A stretch of DNA of 64,000 bases from an uncultured Clostridia bacterium (GTDB lineage: Bacteria; Bacillota; Clostridia; Christensenellales; UBA1242). Under the pieces are notes generated by a model. It had not been told where the DNA came from. It made no database searches and saw nothing but the letters and a program-made list of their open reading frames with translations. The DNA is taken from assembly GCA_944383315.1 (NCBI GenBank), contig CALWPB010000004.1:1-64000 (forward strand). The letters are read 5' to 3'. Below are positions 41,672 through 50,709 of this stretch, in pieces; within the stretch, counting starts at the first letter, position 1, and each line of letters opens with the position of its first letter. The position numbers and the translations under genes were made by a program.

Positions 41672-42073
41672 TTATAGCGAATGATATTGTTTTTCGCGTT
41701 CATAACGTTCGCGCATTTCGTTATATTTATCTGTAAGTTTAATAATATAGTTTTGTTTCTCTGCTGAATTAAGTCTATCATATTCATTGTGGTCAATAAG
41801 TTGCCCGATTGGATTAAGGGTAAAGTCATTATTGCGTAATAATTTGCAGACCTTGTGATACATTTCATTATCTTTGGCATCGTTGTCGCTGCTGTATATT
41901 TCGCGCATAAGCCTACGTGAATACAACTCAATAATTTTTTGTGCGCTTTCGCTTGAATTGTTGCGTATGTATTCATCACGTTCACTACGGACTTTGTCCC
42001 AATAGCCACTTATCATTCTGTGTTTTGCGCGTTTTGCGAAAGTTTTGATACTTACAGCATTTTGATTTAACAT
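41672..42073 (-). CDS. Hypothetical charged cytoplasmic protein
   Basis: The 133-residue protein is mostly helical and strongly charged, without signal or membrane segments. The N-terminus is basic (TFAKRAKHRMISGYWDKVRSERDEY), and the C-terminus has a coiled-coil-like stretch (LTDKYNEMRERYEREKQYHSL). No family is recognised. GGAGG lies seven bases before the ATG. An overlapping frame (41653-42009) lacks a ribosome site and was not chosen. Confidence 0.7.
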   Translation of the reverse strand: MLNQNAVSIKTFAKRAKHRMISGYWDKVRSERDEYIRNNSSESAQKIIELYSRRLMREIYSSDNDAKDNEMYHKVCKLLRNNDFTLNPIGQLIDHNEYDRLNSAEKQNYIIKLTDKYNEMRERYEREKQYHSL

Positions 42074-42271
42074 AACCTACCTCCTAGTATGTATGAAAAT
42101 TTTATAACTTGTTTTCTAATTTTTCAAATAAATTTAGCGATTTTTGGCTATTCGACAAAAGCTTCTTTTATTTAACAAATTTTGAAAAAACTTTCGAATA
42201 ATAGTGAGAGAAAACAACAAATTTTCACAAATTTTTTGATACATTTTTTGCTATAAATCTACAAAATAAAC

Positions 42272-42306
42272 AAAAAAGCCCGAAAAATAACTTCGGAACT
42301 TTTTTA
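42272..42306 (-). terminator. Terminator of leuS
   Basis: AAAAAAG..CCGAA and TTCGG..CTTTTTT arms form an imperfect hairpin about 35 bp past the leuS stop. Confidence 0.7.
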
Positions 42307-42340
42307 GTCTCTTTTTATAAATTTTTATATTTTTGTAAAA

Positions 42341-44719
42341 TTATTTTTTTACAATCAAGTTGACAATCTTATTTGGAACATAAATTTCCTTGTCTGCATT
42401 AGTTACACCCACTGCTTGTTTTGCTGCAGCAAGCACCTTATCTTGTGCTTCGTTCGCTGTAATTTTAATGCGCGCTTTTACCTTTCCATTTACCTGAACA
42501 GGTATTTCAATCTCGTCATCTTTGGTCAATTCTTCATTAAATTGCGGCCAAGTTTGATAATCAATAACATTATTGCTATCAAATACGCGCTCCCAAATTT
42601 CTTCGGTAATAAAGGGGGCTACAGGGTTAAGCAGTTTTATAAAGCCGCAAGCATACTCGCGCGGGAAAACGTTTTCTTTCTGTACCGCATTTACAAAAAT
42701 CATCATTTGACTGATTGCCGTATTAAAACTCATATTCTCGTAATCTTCGGTTACTTTCTTAACAGTCTTGTGATACAGTTTTTCAAGATTTTTATTTTCT
42801 TCGTCCTTTATCTTGTCGTCATTGATGTAGAGCGACCAAACTTTGAGAATAAAGCGGCGCGCGCCTTCAATATTTTGTTTATTCCACGGCTTTGCGTCAG
42901 TAATCGGTCCCATAAACATTTCATAAACGCGCATTGCATCGGCGCCGTACTCATTGATTACGTCGTCGGGGTTGATTACATTCCCCTTACTCTTACTCAT
43001 TTTTTCGCCGTTTTCACCAAGCAACATACCTGGGTGAACAAGTTTCTTAAACGGCTCTTTTACAGGGCTAAAACCTTTATCAAACAAGAAATTATTCCAA
43101 AAACGTGAGTAAAGTAGGTGCCCTACTGTGTGCTCCGCTCCGCCTACATACAAGTCTACTGGCATCCAATGAGCAAGTAATTCTTTGTCTGCGATTTCCT
43201 TATCATTGTGCGGGTCGATAAAACGCAAGAAATACCAACTCGTAGCGGCTGTACCCGGCATTGTACACGTTTCGCGCTCGCCCTTTACTCCGTCAATTTC
43301 AGTACTCTTCCATTCGGTTGCGTTGTCAAGTGGAGGTCTACCGTTCTTTGCTTTGTAATCTGTCATTTCAGGCAAAATAAGTGGCAGATTTTCATCAAGT
43401 ACAGTATTGCCATTTTCAAGGAATACGACAGGAATAGGCTCGCCCCAATAACGTTGACGAGAGAATATCCACTCGCGGAGTCTATAATTTACCTTGCGAG
43501 TGCCGAGTCCTTTTTCTTCCAGCCATTCAATCATTTTGTTGATTGCTTGCTCGTTGTTTAACCCGTCTAAAATACCTGAATTGATATGATTACCATCGCC
43601 AACAAAGGCTTCAACATCTAAATCTCCGCCTTCAATTACGCGCTTAATAGGCAAATCGTGTGCTTTGCTAAACAAATAGTCGCGCTGGTCGTGAGCAGGA
43701 ACAGCCATTACCGCCCCCGTGCCGTATGTTAGTACATAGTCGCCTATCCAAACAGGCACGCGCTCGCCATTTACGGGATTAATTGCGTATGCTCCCGTAA
43801 ACACACCCGTTTTCTCTGCGTTCGTATTAGTGCGCTCAATGTCGGTTTTCGAAGCACATTCCTTGATATATTTATCTACCGCATCGCGCTGTTCGGTTGT
43901 GGTTATGCGGCTAATTAATTCATGTTCGGGACAAAGCACACAGTAAGTAACCCCAAAAAGAGTGTCTGCGCGAGTCGTAAACACGCGGAAACTAAGGCCG
44001 CTATTTTCTATTTTAAATTCAACTTCTGCGCCAATACTCTTGCCTATCCAGTTGCGTTGCCCTTCCTTTGTAGATTCTGGCCATTCGGGCAATTCATCAA
44101 GCCCCGCAAGTAATCTTTCAGCATAGGCTGGAATATTTAATATCCACTGTTTCATAAGGCGCTTTTCTACTGGGAAGCCGCCTCTTTCACTCTTGCCGTC
44201 AACTATTTCATCATCGGCAAGCACGGTGTCAAGCCCCTCACACCAATTTACGTAAGTGGGCTTATGGCTAGTGTAACCGTCCTTGTATAATTGCTCAAAT
44301 ACCCATTGTGTCCATTTGTAGTACTCGGGCTTGTGAGTGCTAATTTGCTTTGTCCAGTCGTAACTAAACCCCATTGCTTTGAGTTGACGAGTGAAATTTT
44401 GTATATTTTTGTCCGTAAACACACCTGGGTGATTACCAGTCTTTATAGCAAACTGCTCGGCTGGCAGTCCAAAACTATCAAAGCCTATTGGGTGAAGCAC
44501 ATTAAACCCTTGCATACGTTTCATACGGGATACAATATCGGTTGAAGTGTATCCCATTGGGTGTCCTACGTGCAGCCCTTCGCCAGACGGATACGGAATC
44601 ATATCAAGTGCGTAAAACTTTGGTTTACTAAAATCGCGAATATCGGTAACAAAAGTCCCGTCTTTTTCCCAACGTTCACGCCATTTTGCTTCTATTGCCT
44701 TAAAATCAAAAGGTATCAT
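42341..44719 (-). CDS. leuS: Leucyl-tRNA synthetase
   Basis: LeuS charges tRNA-Leu. The 792 residues fit the bacterial family. It has the HIGH-type motif HVGH at 50-53 (YPSGEGLHVGHPMGYT), the CP1 editing domain (TTRADTLFGVTYCV, AHDQRDYLFSK), KMSKS near residue 575 (GEKMSKSKGNVINPD) and a C-terminal anticodon and Leu-specific end (IPVQVNGKVKARI). It is transcribed alone from the promoter at 44747-44775. The leader is too short for a T-box. Confidence 0.98.
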   Translation of the reverse strand: MIPFDFKAIEAKWRERWEKDGTFVTDIRDFSKPKFYALDMIPYPSGEGLHVGHPMGYTSTDIVSRMKRMQGFNVLHPIGFDSFGLPAEQFAIKTGNHPGVFTDKNIQNFTRQLKAMGFSYDWTKQISTHKPEYYKWTQWVFEQLYKDGYTSHKPTYVNWCEGLDTVLADDEIVDGKSERGGFPVEKRLMKQWILNIPAYAERLLAGLDELPEWPESTKEGQRNWIGKSIGAEVEFKIENSGLSFRVFTTRADTLFGVTYCVLCPEHELISRITTTEQRDAVDKYIKECASKTDIERTNTNAEKTGVFTGAYAINPVNGERVPVWIGDYVLTYGTGAVMAVPAHDQRDYLFSKAHDLPIKRVIEGGDLDVEAFVGDGNHINSGILDGLNNEQAINKMIEWLEEKGLGTRKVNYRLREWIFSRQRYWGEPIPVVFLENGNTVLDENLPLILPEMTDYKAKNGRPPLDNATEWKSTEIDGVKGERETCTMPGTAATSWYFLRFIDPHNDKEIADKELLAHWMPVDLYVGGAEHTVGHLLYSRFWNNFLFDKGFSPVKEPFKKLVHPGMLLGENGEKMSKSKGNVINPDDVINEYGADAMRVYEMFMGPITDAKPWNKQNIEGARRFILKVWSLYINDDKIKDEENKNLEKLYHKTVKKVTEDYENMSFNTAISQMMIFVNAVQKENVFPREYACGFIKLLNPVAPFITEEIWERVFDSNNVIDYQTWPQFNEELTKDDEIEIPVQVNGKVKARIKITANEAQDKVLAAAKQAVGVTNADKEIYVPNKIVNLIVKK

Positions 44720-44746
44720 TTTCTTGCTCCTTAATTTATAGAAGTG

Positions 44747-44775
44747 ATTATATAAAATAAAGTAAATTTTGTCAA
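44747..44775 (-). promoter_or_regulatory. Promoter for leuS
   Basis: On the minus strand, TTGACA (44770-44775), a 17-bp spacer and TATAAT (44747-44752). Confidence 0.75.
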
Positions 44776-44789
44776 ATATAACAACAAAA

Positions 44790-44817
44790 AAAGAAGCCCT
44801 AAATATACGGCTTCTTT
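44790..44817 (-). terminator. Terminator of rplS
   Basis: AAAGAAGCC (44790-44798) and GGCTTCTTT (44809-44817) form a 9-bp stem just after the rplS stop. Confidence 0.85.
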
Positions 44818-44824
44818 AATATAA

Positions 44825-45166
44825 TTAGATGCTAGCCTTAATCTTAGCACGTTTACCACTGAGTTTGCGAACGTAGTAAAGTTTTGCTCTGCGAACCTTA
44901 CCCTTGCGCACAACTTCTATACGGTCAATACGTGGTGAGTGTACTGGGAAAGTACGTTCTACACCTACGCCAAAACTGATACGACGTACGGTGAATGTCT
45001 CACGAATACTACCGTTCTTACGTGCAATTACTACACCTTCATAAGCCTGAATACGCTCTTTGTCGCCTTCAACAACTTTAACGTATACTCTAACAGTATC
45101 ACCAATGTTGAAGTCATTTACGTTTTCTTTCAAGCCTTCTTTTTCAAGAGTTGCAATAATGTTCAT
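44825..45166 (-). CDS. rplS: 50S ribosomal protein L19
   Basis: L19 lies at the 30S-50S interface. The 113 residues match the family: [32 protein letters not shown] (about 20-51), [19 protein letters not shown] and a basic C-terminus ([20 protein letters not shown]). GGAGG precedes the start. It is separated from its usual neighbour trmD by other genes and has its own promoter, a structured leader and a terminator. Confidence 0.97.
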   Translation of the reverse strand: MNIIATLEKEGLKENVNDFNIGDTVRVYVKVVEGDKERIQAYEGVVIARKNGSIRETFTVRRISFGVGVERTFPVHSPRIDRIEVVRKGKVRRAKLYYVRKLSGKRAKIKASI

Positions 45167-45179
45167 AATGACTTAATAC

Positions 45180-45257
45180 CTCCTTGCAAGATTAATCGAG
45201 TGTTCTTGTGCTAATCAATATGTTTACCCACAGCGGACCATTCGAAGTCATATTGAT
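45180..45257 (-). ncRNA. Candidate L19 mRNA leader (autoregulatory structure)
   Basis: The rplS leader can form two hairpins. CAATATG pairs with CATATTG (45216-45222 with 45249-45255) around a loop containing GGTCCGCTGTGGG. CAAGA pairs with TCTTG (45187-45191 with 45204-45208) just before the ribosome site. Its position and two-stem form fit the Firmicutes L19 leader family known from B. subtilis. I could not compare it with the covariance model. Confidence 0.5.
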
Positions 45258-45286
45258 ATGATATCATAATTTTTTATGTTTGGCAA
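45258..45286 (-). promoter_or_regulatory. Promoter for rplS
   Basis: On the minus strand, TTGCCA (45281-45286), a 17-bp spacer and TATCAT (45258-45263), directly upstream of the structured leader. Confidence 0.6.
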
Positions 45287-45314
45287 TATAAAATTGACAA
45301 AAATTTGAGAAATT

Positions 45315-45998
45315 TTAGCGTACTTGATATTCTTCATCTTCTTGAATAGTATATTCATCTGATTTTTTTACTATTTTATCTATTCCACCCAAAGTAACGT
45401 CCCTGCGTTCATCTCGTAAATTTCGATTGCGCTGGTGTACTGGGGTGTCCCTGTGATAGTCTTCAAAAATGTTTTTAAACTCAACAAGCAAATCAGCAAT
45501 CATTTTTGTTTTTATCAGTTTTTTATAGTTCGATGACAATTTTTCGCTGTATAATTTGGTTAAATAAGGTATCTTCTCTTCCTTTACCAAATCATAACCG
45601 TACCCATTCTCATCAAGCGCTCTATGGCAATGATTTAGTTTAAATTTCTCAACATAGGCACTACTTAAATCGGTGCGATTATCAAAATACAAGTCAAGTA
45701 CTTCATCATAACTTAAAATATATTGCTCACTTGGAGTACCATTTTGCTCGACTACTTTGTTATATATCGCGTCTTGGATAGCCGTATCCAAATCGGATAC
45801 ATCGCTTTGTTCTGGAACATCAGCATTTAGGCTTGCACTCATATTTATGCCTTGATATTCCCCAAGCAAAGACACATTTATTGCATATTCTCTTGAATTA
45901 TCTTTTCTTATTGAAAAAGGAACTAAGGTAACTTTGCGCGCTTTAAAATTATAATAACAAGCAAAATAGATATTTTTCGTTTCTAATAATCTTGACAT
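45315..45998 (-). CDS. Hypothetical cytoplasmic protein
   Basis: The 227-residue protein has no family I recognise, no signal and no membrane helix. The N-terminus is strand-rich (IYFACYYNFKARKVTLVPFSI). The centre holds a segment rich in Asp and Tyr (YDEVLDLYFDNRTDLSSAYVEKF), and the C-terminal part is very charged (HQRNRNLRDERRDV). TGGAG precedes the ATG, and a consensus promoter lies at 46023-46051. It sits between the rplS unit and yraN. Confidence 0.7.
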   Translation of the reverse strand: MSRLLETKNIYFACYYNFKARKVTLVPFSIRKDNSREYAINVSLLGEYQGINMSASLNADVPEQSDVSDLDTAIQDAIYNKVVEQNGTPSEQYILSYDEVLDLYFDNRTDLSSAYVEKFKLNHCHRALDENGYGYDLVKEEKIPYLTKLYSEKLSSNYKKLIKTKMIADLLVEFKNIFEDYHRDTPVHQRNRNLRDERRDVTLGGIDKIVKKSDEYTIQEDEEYQVR

Positions 45999-46022
45999 AA
46001 GTTTTCTCCATTTGTTAAAACA

Positions 46023-46051
46023 ATTTTAAATGGTTTTACTTACTTTGTCAA
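46023..46051 (-). promoter_or_regulatory. Promoter for the 227-aa gene
   Basis: On the minus strand, TTGACA (46046-46051), a 17-bp spacer and TAAAAT (46023-46028). Confidence 0.65.
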
Positions 46052-46059
46052 TACCCAAA

Positions 46060-46401
46060 TTAGAAAGCATTGATTATATGATTGATATCATCGCCAATAA
46101 CTTCAATTACATCAAAACGGATAGGCGTATCAAACTTGTGTTTTGCACGCAAATAATACAAGGCAAGTTGTTGTAATTTACGTTGTTTATAATAATTTAC
46201 CGCTTCGGCGGGTGTGCCATATAGATTACTTGTACGCGTCTTGACTTCGACAATAACAATAGTCCCATTTTCTTCGGCGATTATGTCTATCTCGCCTAAT
46301 GGACAAGTATAGTTTTGTTCCAAAATTTTATAATTATTCTTAATCAAGTATTTAACGGCAAGTTTTTCGCCGTAATTCCCCAAAACTTTATTATTGCGCA
46401 T
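46060..46401 (-). CDS. UPF0102/YraN family endonuclease-like protein
   Basis: The 113-residue protein has the YraN/UPF0102 restriction-endonuclease-like fold. GNYGEKLAVKYLIKNNYKILEQNYTCPLGEIDII starts the domain, and catalytic-type residues are seen in GEIDIIAEENGTIVIVEVKTR (the D..EVK pattern). The biological role of the family is unsettled; Holliday-junction resolvase-like folds are closest. It overlaps the rbgA stop by one base and ends the operon. Confidence 0.93.
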   Translation of the reverse strand: MRNNKVLGNYGEKLAVKYLIKNNYKILEQNYTCPLGEIDIIAEENGTIVIVEVKTRTSNLYGTPAEAVNYYKQRKLQQLALYYLRAKHKFDTPIRFDVIEVIGDDINHIINAF

Positions 46402-47246
46402 TATTTACACCTGTCAAGTGTGATTTTGCCTATTCTTCCTTTGCGGAAGTCGTCTAATACTGCGCGCGCTCCGCGCTCGTAATCGAGTTCGCCACCGCGT
46501 ATAATAAACTTACGGTTTTCACAGATTTGTGTCAAATAGTCGACAGGCTGTGCGTTTTCGTCATAGGTTAAATTATAGCGCGCGAGAAAAGGCTCACGAT
46601 AATCGTTAAGCATTTTTGCGATAAAATCAAGCACTAATTCTGCCGTATCAAGCACTTCGTCCTTTATAGAATTGATATAGGCTAGGTTGTGCGAAACTTC
46701 GTTATCTTCAAAACTTGGCCACAATGTACCTGGGGTATCAAGTATTTCCATAGTACCAGCGATGCGCACCCACTGTGTTGAACGGGTTACACTTGGCCTA
46801 TCCCCTGTGATTGCCTTATATTTGCCACATAGATTGTTAATAAGGGTACTTTTGCCACAATTTGGCACTCCTATTACCATAGCACGCAATGGCATTGTGA
46901 TGCCTTTTTGTCTATTACGTTCAAGTTTACTTGCAAGTAAACGTTCCATACCACTGACTACGGTTTTACTCGCATTGGTCATAGTCGAATTAAGCGGAAT
47001 TGCCAAAGTATTTTCACGGCTAAAATACTGTAACCATTTTTCTGTTTCCCTATTGTCTGCCAAATCAATTTTATTTAGCACATATATAATTGGCTTGTTG
47101 CCCATAATCTCGACAAATTGCGGGTTTTGGCAACTATATGGTGCGCGCGCGTCAAGTACGTAAATTATCAGGTCTACGAGTTTGACATTTTTTTCCATTT
47201 CGCGCAGCGCTTTTGTCATATGCCCTGGAAACCATTGTATTTGCAT
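46401..47246 (-). CDS. rbgA: Ribosome biogenesis GTPase RbgA (YlqF)
   Basis: RbgA promotes late 50S subunit assembly. The 281 residues start with the family hallmark IQWFPGHMTKALREMEK. The circularly permuted G-domain follows: NKIDLAD (G4, about 57), GVPNCGKSTLIN (G1, about 126) and DTPGTLWPSF (G3, about 171). The C-terminal helical domain ends with ARAVLDDFRKGRIGKITLD. It begins 3 bp after trmD. Confidence 0.97.
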   Translation of the reverse strand: MQIQWFPGHMTKALREMEKNVKLVDLIIYVLDARAPYSCQNPQFVEIMGNKPIIYVLNKIDLADNRETEKWLQYFSRENTLAIPLNSTMTNASKTVVSGMERLLASKLERNRQKGITMPLRAMVIGVPNCGKSTLINNLCGKYKAITGDRPSVTRSTQWVRIAGTMEILDTPGTLWPSFEDNEVSHNLAYINSIKDEVLDTAELVLDFIAKMLNDYREPFLARYNLTYDENAQPVDYLTQICENRKFIIRGGELDYERGARAVLDDFRKGRIGKITLDRCK

Positions 47247-47249
47247 AAC

Positions 47250-47927
47250 TTACTCCTTTTTCTCTTTTAACAAATCGGGACGGCGGGCGGCGGTAATTTG
47301 TTTGCTTTGTTCGGCGCGCCATTTTGCAATTTCGCCGTGATTGCCGCTAAGTAGTATTTCGGGTACTTTCAAGCCCCGAAAATCTGCTGGACGTGTATAT
47401 TGCGGGTATTCAAGCAAATTGTTTTCAAAACTATCTTCCTTTGCTGAATTTTCGCCGTGTAACACGTTTGGAATTAGTCTAGCGACCGTATCAACAACCA
47501 CCATTGCAGGCAACTCGCCACCCGTAAGCACATAATCGCCAATGCTGATTTCTTCGTCAACAAAAGTATCAATGACACGTTGGTCAATGCCTTCGTAATG
47601 TCCGCAAATAATTATCAAATGCTCGTGTGTTACGAGTTCTTTTGCTTTATTTTGCGTAAATGTCGTACCTTTTGGGGACATATAGATAATGTGGGAATTA
47701 TCCGTCTTTACACTTTCGATACAGTCAAACAAAGGTTGTGGCATCATAAGTAGTCCATCTCCGCCCCCGAAGATTGTGTCATCACATTTTTTGTGCTTGT
47801 CTGTTGAAAAATCGCGGATATTAATAATATTTAATTCAAAATACCCTGCATCTACTGCCCTGCCTATTATACTTTCGCGAAGTGGTACAAAACTATCAGG
47901 AAAAAGTGTCAAAATATCAATCTTCAT
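47250..47927 (-). CDS. trmD: tRNA (guanine-N1)-methyltransferase
   Basis: TrmD methylates G37 of tRNAs to prevent frameshifting. The 225 residues show the trefoil-knot SPOUT fold: LTLFPDSF at the start, DDTIFGGGDGLLMMPQPL (about 49-66), YMSPKGTTFTQNKA, IICGHYEGIDQRVID, and the knot region EISIGDYVLTGGELPAMVVVD. It overlaps rimM by 11 bp. Confidence 0.98.
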   Translation of the reverse strand: MKIDILTLFPDSFVPLRESIIGRAVDAGYFELNIINIRDFSTDKHKKCDDTIFGGGDGLLMMPQPLFDCIESVKTDNSHIIYMSPKGTTFTQNKAKELVTHEHLIIICGHYEGIDQRVIDTFVDEEISIGDYVLTGGELPAMVVVDTVARLIPNVLHGENSAKEDSFENNLLEYPQYTRPADFRGLKVPEILLSGNHGEIAKWRAEQSKQITAARRPDLLKEKKE

Positions 47928-48417
47928 AATCGGTTACTTCCTTGTAACGTTTCTCATTGGCAATTATCTTTTTTGCCTTGATATCAATAGACACAAAGAC
48001 ACCATCGACATATGGACATAATATGCTGCCATAATCTTTGTGAATTTCAAACAAATCAGCATTACCATAATTTTGGATGTCTACAATTTCGCCAACAAAC
48101 TCGCCTGTCTCAAAAAACACGCGGCAGCCTATAAGGTCATCATAGTAAAATTGCCCTTCGTCTAGGTCGGGTAATGCTTCTTTTTCTGCTGTAATAATTG
48201 CCCCGCGATAATTTTCGGCTGCGTTTCTGTCGCCTATTATATCAAGTTTGAGAAAAACCGCACCGTCTCTTACACTTGCACTTTCAATGTTTGCTTCCTT
48301 ACCGTTTATTTCAACTAACTCAATCGCCTTGAAAAATTCGGGATTTGATAAAGGTTCAACCTTAATTTCACCCTTAATGCCCTGTGGGCGCAATACTCTG
48401 CCTAATTCTATTTTCAT
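47917..48417 (-). CDS. rimM: 16S rRNA processing protein RimM
   Basis: RimM helps mature the 30S head around S19. The 166 residues start at the ATG at 48417, with AAAGGAG upstream; an extended frame to 48510 has no ribosome site. It has an N-terminal barrel (GRVLRPQGIKGEIKVEPL) and a C-terminal PRC-barrel (YYDDLIGCRVFFETGEFVGEIVDI, then CPYVDGVFVSIDIKAKKI). The khpA gene usual between rpsP and rimM is absent; the gap instead holds a strong hairpin. Confidence 0.95.
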   Translation of the reverse strand: MKIELGRVLRPQGIKGEIKVEPLSNPEFFKAIELVEINGKEANIESASVRDGAVFLKLDIIGDRNAAENYRGAIITAEKEALPDLDEGQFYYDDLIGCRVFFETGEFVGEIVDIQNYGNADLFEIHKDYGSILCPYVDGVFVSIDIKAKKIIANEKRYKEVTDYED

Positions 48418-48436
48418 AATTGCTCCTTTAATAATA

Positions 48437-48462
48437 AAAGTGAGAGAATACTCTCCCACTTT
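48437..48462 (-). terminator. Strong hairpin between rpsP and rimM
   Basis: AAAGTG(G/A)GAGA arms (48437-48447 with 48452-48462) make an 11-bp stem with a 4-nt loop and a T-rich 3' side on the minus strand. It could be a partial terminator or an RNase processing site that lowers rimM-trmD output relative to rpsP. Confidence 0.6.
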
Positions 48463-48522
48463 GGAAAAGCCTAATATATTGTACCCGAAAAAACGAATTT
48501 TCGCAAACATATTGGCTATAAA

Positions 48523-48867
48523 TTATTCACTTGCTGGTGTTTCAGGTGCTTCAGCACTTTCATCAGCCTTTGCCTTTGGTGCTGGTGGCATTTGTTTAGG
48601 ACGTGGAGCCACATAAGGCTTTGCCGCAATAATGCCTTCCTTTACAAACATTTCACGTACGGTGTCAGTAGGTGTTGCGCCTACACTCAACCAATACTGT
48701 ACGCGCTCCTTATTGAGTTTGAGTTCGAAAGGCTTTTTCAATGGGTCATAAGTCCCAAGGTTTTCGATGCACTTTCCATCTCTTGCATTACGTGAATCCG
48801 CAACTACCACGCGGTAGAAGGGTGATTTCTTGTCGCCCAAACGAGCGAGTCTAATTTTAACTGCCAT
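48523..48867 (-). CDS. rpsP: 30S ribosomal protein S16
   Basis: S16 is a core 30S assembly protein. The 114 residues begin with the conserved [33 protein letters not shown], followed by [10 protein letters not shown] and [16 protein letters not shown]. The C-terminal extension is longer than in many species and low-complexity ([21 protein letters not shown]). It lies 39 bp after ffh. Confidence 0.97.
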   Translation of the reverse strand: MAVKIRLARLGDKKSPFYRVVVADSRNARDGKCIENLGTYDPLKKPFELKLNKERVQYWLSVGATPTDTVREMFVKEGIIAAKPYVAPRPKQMPPAPKAKADESAEAPETPASE

Positions 48868-48906
48868 TTTGTTTTCTCCTTAAATAAATTTAATATAATT
48901 TTCGTT

Positions 48907-50220
48907 TTAGAAAAACGGAAATTTACCTTTTTTCTTTTTGCCCGCATACTGCTTCATCAACTCTTTGCTTTGAGCAAATTGTTTGAGCAAGGTGTTGACT
49001 TCCTGAATCGTTGTACCGCTACCGAATGCAATACGCTTTTTCTGGCTTGCCTTTATGATTTCGGGGTCAAAACGTTCGGCTGGGGTCATTGACTGAATAA
49101 TTGCCTTGTTGCGTGCAATCTCGCCTTCGTCAATAGTAACACCCTTCATTTTGCCGCGCAACCCTGGAATCATATCCATTAGTGCGTTAATGTCGCCCAT
49201 TTTGTTAAGGCTCTCGATTTGTTGTAAATAGTCTTGCAAAGTAAAACTATTTTCGCGGAAAGACTTCTGCAATCTTTCCATTTCTTTCTCGTCAACTGCG
49301 GTTTGCGCCTTTTCAATAAGAGTTAGCACGTCGCCCATACCAAGTATTCGGCTTGCCATACGGTCGGGGTGGAAGGGCTCCAAATCACCTTGTTTCTCAC
49401 CCACACCACAGAACTTGATAGGCTTACCTGTAACTGCCTTGACAGACAATGCGACACCGCCACGGGTATCGCCATCGAGTTTTGTAACAACTATACCAGT
49501 TATATCTAGTTGGTCATTAAACTCTTTTGCAACATTAACTGAATCTTGCCCCGTCATTGCGTCAATGGTGAACAAAATTTCGTTTGGATGAATTTCGGCT
49601 TTCATTCGTCTAAGTTCGTCCATCATTTGCTCATCAATGTGCAGCCTACCAGCGGTATCCACAATGACAACATCAAGCCCTTGTTGTTTTGCGTGTTCGA
49701 TTGCTTGACGCGCAGTTTTAACAGGGTCTTGCGTGCCGCGCTCGAATACTTCGACATTGGCTTGTTTACCGACAATCTTCAACTGGTCTATTGCTGCATT
49801 ACGATAGATATCGCACGCAACAAGCAAGACCTTTTTGCCTTGACTTTTGAGTAAACTCGCAAGTTTGCCACAAAGTGTGGTCTTACCTGCACCTTGCAAA
49901 CCGCACATCATAATGACTGCGGGTGGAGTGCCAGATAAGTCTAGTTTACTTTGGGTACTCCCCATAAGTTCAATTAACTCATCTCGAACAATTTTAATAA
50001 CCTGTTGACCTGGTGTAAGGCTCTGCATTACTTCTTCGCCTTTTGCCTTTTCGGTTACGTCTGCAATAAATTTCTTTGCAACCGAATAGTTTACATCGGC
50101 TTCGAGCAGAGCAATACGAATTTCGCGCATTGCTTGGTTAATCTCGAGTTCGGTAAGTTTCCCTCGCTGTGTAATTTTGCTAAAAATGTGATTGAGTCTT
50201 TGTGATAAACCGTCAAACAT
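48907..50220 (-). CDS. ffh: Signal recognition particle protein Ffh (SRP54)
   Basis: Ffh with 4.5S/6S-type SRP RNA delivers nascent membrane and secreted proteins to FtsY. The 437 residues contain the N domain, the G domain (MCGLQGAGKTTLCGK, about 104; DTAGRLHID; TKLDGDTRGG) and a Met-rich M domain (INALMDMIPGLRGKMKG, RIAFGSGTTIQEVNTLL). It starts 6 bp after ylxM. The SRP RNA gene is not in this window. Confidence 0.98.
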   Translation of the reverse strand: MFDGLSQRLNHIFSKITQRGKLTELEINQAMREIRIALLEADVNYSVAKKFIADVTEKAKGEEVMQSLTPGQQVIKIVRDELIELMGSTQSKLDLSGTPPAVIMMCGLQGAGKTTLCGKLASLLKSQGKKVLLVACDIYRNAAIDQLKIVGKQANVEVFERGTQDPVKTARQAIEHAKQQGLDVVIVDTAGRLHIDEQMMDELRRMKAEIHPNEILFTIDAMTGQDSVNVAKEFNDQLDITGIVVTKLDGDTRGGVALSVKAVTGKPIKFCGVGEKQGDLEPFHPDRMASRILGMGDVLTLIEKAQTAVDEKEMERLQKSFRENSFTLQDYLQQIESLNKMGDINALMDMIPGLRGKMKGVTIDEGEIARNKAIIQSMTPAERFDPEIIKASQKKRIAFGSGTTIQEVNTLLKQFAQSKELMKQYAGKKKKGKFPFF

Positions 50221-50226
50221 AGTCCC

Positions 50227-50571
50227 TTACTCCTTTAACTCTTTGATTAACTGTGTAAGCCTTGCGCTAAGCATTTCGCACTGCTCGGGTGTTAAATTTG
50301 CCTTACCCAAAACCTCGGGAAGTTGCTCTGTGATATGCTGATATTTGGTATAAAAACCTAGTTTACTTTCAATTTCGTTTAACTTCTTGAAAGTTCGATG
50401 CAGCACATCGCCTACTGCCTGCCTTGTTGTGTCCGTCTGCTCAGCAATTTCAGCAAGGCTCGAATTGAAGTCTACATAACTACGTGCAATCTCGTACTGA
50501 TTTGGTGTAAGCATTTTCCCATAAAAATCAAGCAAAACGCTAAATCTCACCAATTCGTCTACATTCAACAT
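50227..50571 (-). CDS. ylxM: YlxM/UPF0122 putative DNA-binding protein
   Basis: The 114-residue helix-turn-helix protein is invariably linked with ffh in Firmicutes and is thought to modulate SRP function. The start is the ATG at 50571; an upstream GTG is too close to the GCGAGG ribosome site. Visible features are LLDFYGKMLTPNQYEIARSY, the sigma-4-like HTH SLAEIAEQTDTTRQAVGDVLHRTFKKL (about 37-63) and a helical C-terminus. Confidence 0.94.
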   Translation of the reverse strand: MLNVDELVRFSVLLDFYGKMLTPNQYEIARSYVDFNSSLAEIAEQTDTTRQAVGDVLHRTFKKLNEIESKLGFYTKYQHITEQLPEVLGKANLTPEQCEMLSARLTQLIKELKE

Positions 50572-50608
50572 AGGCACCTCGCCTGTAAAGTATTTCTACT
50601 TTACACGT

Positions 50609-50637
50609 ATTATATCGTTTTTAAGTTGTCTTGTCAA
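50609..50637 (-). promoter_or_regulatory. Promoter for the ylxM-ffh-rpsP operon
   Basis: On the minus strand, TTGACA (50632-50637), a 17-bp spacer and TATAAT (50609-50614), a perfect match to the housekeeping consensus. Confidence 0.8.
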
Positions 50638-50709
50638 TATTTTTTATACAAATATATAAAAATTTTATACATTTGTATTGAAAAAGCAAAATTTCCATAA
50701 TATATAAGT

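Noticed and set aside
44720-44824. T-box riboswitch upstream of leuS
   Set aside because: The distance from promoter to start is only a few tens of bases and no specifier hairpin or T-box sequence is present.
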